From Nautiliaceae bacterium (GTDB lineage Bacteria; Campylobacterota; Campylobacteria; Campylobacterales; Nautiliaceae): DNA of 34,347 nucleotides. The notes beneath the pieces are model-generated. The model was given only the letters and a program-made list of their open reading frames with translations. It did not search any database and had not been told where the DNA came from. Every line of letters starts with the position of its first letter. Position 1 is the stretch's first letter. The stretch lies in the NCBI GenBank assembly GCA_027035735.1, contig JALVUH010000090.1:1-34347 (forward strand), in the 5' to 3' direction. The translations under genes and the position numbers were made by a program. Of this stretch, positions 33,329 through 34,347 are shown piece by piece.

Positions 33329-33980
33329 AGCTTTTACATTAATTGAAATTTTAGTTGCTTTAATAATTATAGGAATTGTAGCAGTAACTCTTCCTATAAT
33401 GTTACAAACTTCTACAAACTCTATGAAAACTTCTGCTAAAGAAGAAGTTTTTTACCAAGAATTTTCTTTATTGCAACTTATTAATTCTTTATATTTTGAT
33501 CAAAATAATACAATAGATGATAATTATTATAAAGATTTAAATGCTACAAAAGGTGATACTGCACTTTTGATACATGAATATTCAAATGGATTTAATAGAG
33601 TTGGCAAAGAAGAGATGAATAATAATATTTTAAGAAGCGGAACAAATGCGACTGTTAGTAAAATAGGGATTGATAAAGGTGAAGTAGCAGGAGATGATTC
33701 TACTTATAATGATATAGATGATTATAATGGATTTAGTGAAAAACTTTTAAGTTATGGAGATGTAACTTTGCATGTGAGTGTAAAGTATATAAAAGATAAT
33801 GCTAATTATTTATCTAATGATATTAATTTTACTTTTGATTATAAAACTCCTGCAAATTTTACTAATATTAAATTAATTACAATTTATACTGATTTAGATT
33901 CGCAAAATATTTCTATTTCTTATCCTGCTATGAATATAGGCGAGAGTAAATATTTATCTTTAGAAGAGATTTCAAAATGA
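33306..33980 (+). CDS. Prepilin-type N-cleavage/methylation protein, CtsT position
   Basis: A 224-residue pseudopilin-like protein. The class III leader KSLKKSRA precedes FTLIEILVALIIIGIVAV. Cleavage by prepilin peptidase is expected between A9 and F10, and glutamate 14 becomes Glu5 of the mature protein. The rest is a polar, asparagine/aspartate-rich domain with a region TNSMKTSAKEE after the helix. Such proteins form pseudopili of type II secretion or DNA-uptake systems. In C. jejuni the gene after proC is ctsT (Cj1077), needed for natural transformation, so a competence role is inferred from position only. It overlaps proC by 23 bases and the next gene by four. Confidence 0.85.
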   Translation: MKSLKKSRAFTLIEILVALIIIGIVAVTLPIMLQTSTNSMKTSAKEEVFYQEFSLLQLINSLYFDQNNTIDDNYYKDLNATKGDTALLIHEYSNGFNRVGKEEMNNNILRSGTNATVSKIGIDKGEVAGDDSTYNDIDDYNGFSEKLLSYGDVTLHVSVKYIKDNANYLSNDINFTFDYKTPANFTNIKLITIYTDLDSQNISISYPAMNIGESKYLSLEEISK

Positions 33981-34347
33981 AAAAGTCATTTACTTTATTT
34001 GAATTAATTGTAGTAATGGTTATTATGGGAATACTTGCGACAATTGCTACTGAAATTTTGCTTAAAGTTTATAAAAATTATGAATTAACAAAAGCTACTA
34101 ATTCTCTTTTATATAAAACTGATTTGGTATTAAATTCTTTATCTGCAAAATTATCAAATCGTATAGCTAATAGTGTAATTGCTACTGAATGTAATGCTAC
34201 AAATAATGATTGCGCAAAAGGAAATGTTAAAGGTTTTATTTCTTTAAATGATTTAAACGAAAGTGATGCATATAAATTTCCGGTAATAGAATGGTTAGCA
34301 AAGGATATTTATTCAAAAAGAGGTGAATGGAATTCAACTTTAAAAAG
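33977..34347 (+). CDS. Second prepilin-like protein, 3' end outside window
   Basis: The frame opens with ATG at 33977 (ATGA overlap with the preceding stop) and stays open to the window end, giving at least 123 residues. It starts MKKSFTLFELIVVMVIMG: a four-residue leader, then F, with glutamate at mature position 5 and a hydrophobic helix, as in pseudopilins. The residue before the cleavage point is serine rather than the usual glycine or alanine. Two cysteines follow (ATECNATNNDCA), spaced to allow a disulfide. Together with the preceding gene it points to a pseudopilus gene cluster continuing downstream. Confidence 0.82.
   Translation, partial: MKKSFTLFELIVVMVIMGILATIATEILLKVYKNYELTKATNSLLYKTDLVLNSLSAKLSNRIANSVIATECNATNNDCAKGNVKGFISLNDLNESDAYKFPVIEWLAKDIYSKRGEWNSTLK

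Noticed and set aside
1..34347. tRNA, rRNA, CRISPR, insertion sequence or riboswitch
   Set aside because: Gaps between genes are 130 bases or less and contain only promoter-like sequence; no repeat array or transposase was found.

Overview
This is a very AT-rich, gene-dense window that looks like chromosome of a Campylobacterota (former Epsilonproteobacteria) member. A deep-branching thermophilic or vent lineage such as Nautiliales is a reasonable guess, but the sequence alone does not prove the order. Support for the phylum comes from a PgbA-type N-terminal domain protein, an FqrB-like flavoprotein, FliW, a BamD-like lipoprotein, and gene orders I recognise from Campylobacter jejuni: ilvI-ilvH-lpxD (Cj0574-0576), the tmk/coaD/ubiX/flgA block (Cj0766c-0769c) with cysE and aspB nearby, and lon/bamD-like/fliW/proC/ctsT (Cj1073c-1077). 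No tRNA, rRNA, CRISPR array, insertion sequence or prophage was seen. No gap between genes exceeds 130 bases.

Layout: 1-936 holds the 3' part of a Uma2-family gene and fxsA, ending at a hairpin terminator. 940-1944 (minus) is an FqrB-like reductase. 2075-7397 (plus) is proA-ppx/gppA followed by ilvB-ilvH-lpxD from an internal promoter. 7457-11709 (plus) holds two c-di-GMP proteins: a zinc-sensor (CZB) protein with a dead GGDEF and an EAL domain, and a PAS-GAF-GSDEF-EAL protein. 11702-13252 (minus) is a lone fumarate reductase/aspartate oxidase-type flavoprotein. 13294-16652 (plus) is pgbA-like, glcD-like, xth and dedA. 16649-19114 (minus) is aspC, a Dabb-domain gene and a membrane diguanylate cyclase. 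19181-23799 (plus) is a second PAS-GAF-GSDEF-EAL protein and a NIT-domain chemoreceptor. 23796-32147 (minus) is one tightly packed run of eight genes: valS, bamD-like, lon, flgA, ubiX, coaD, tmk, cysE. 32209 to the end (plus) is fliW, proC and two prepilin-like genes, the last cut by the window edge.

Most genes are housekeeping: proline, branched-chain amino acid, cysteine, CoA, nucleotide, lipid A, tRNA charging and proteolysis. The unusual part is the signalling set between 7.4 and 24 kb. Four c-di-GMP proteins and a chemoreceptor are interleaved with metabolic genes. One apparently active diguanylate cyclase (GGEEF with an RxxD inhibitory site) and one likely phosphodiesterase sit at the ends of two divergent transcription units whose -10 elements overlap. 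This is the best candidate here for an undescribed regulatory arrangement. I did not find a clear new enzyme or defence system.

Regulation appears minimal. TATAAT boxes lie about 17-35 bases upstream of start codons. Three of the four divergent gene pairs have overlapping or abutting back-to-back -10 boxes. Three of the four convergent pairs overlap at their stop codons.
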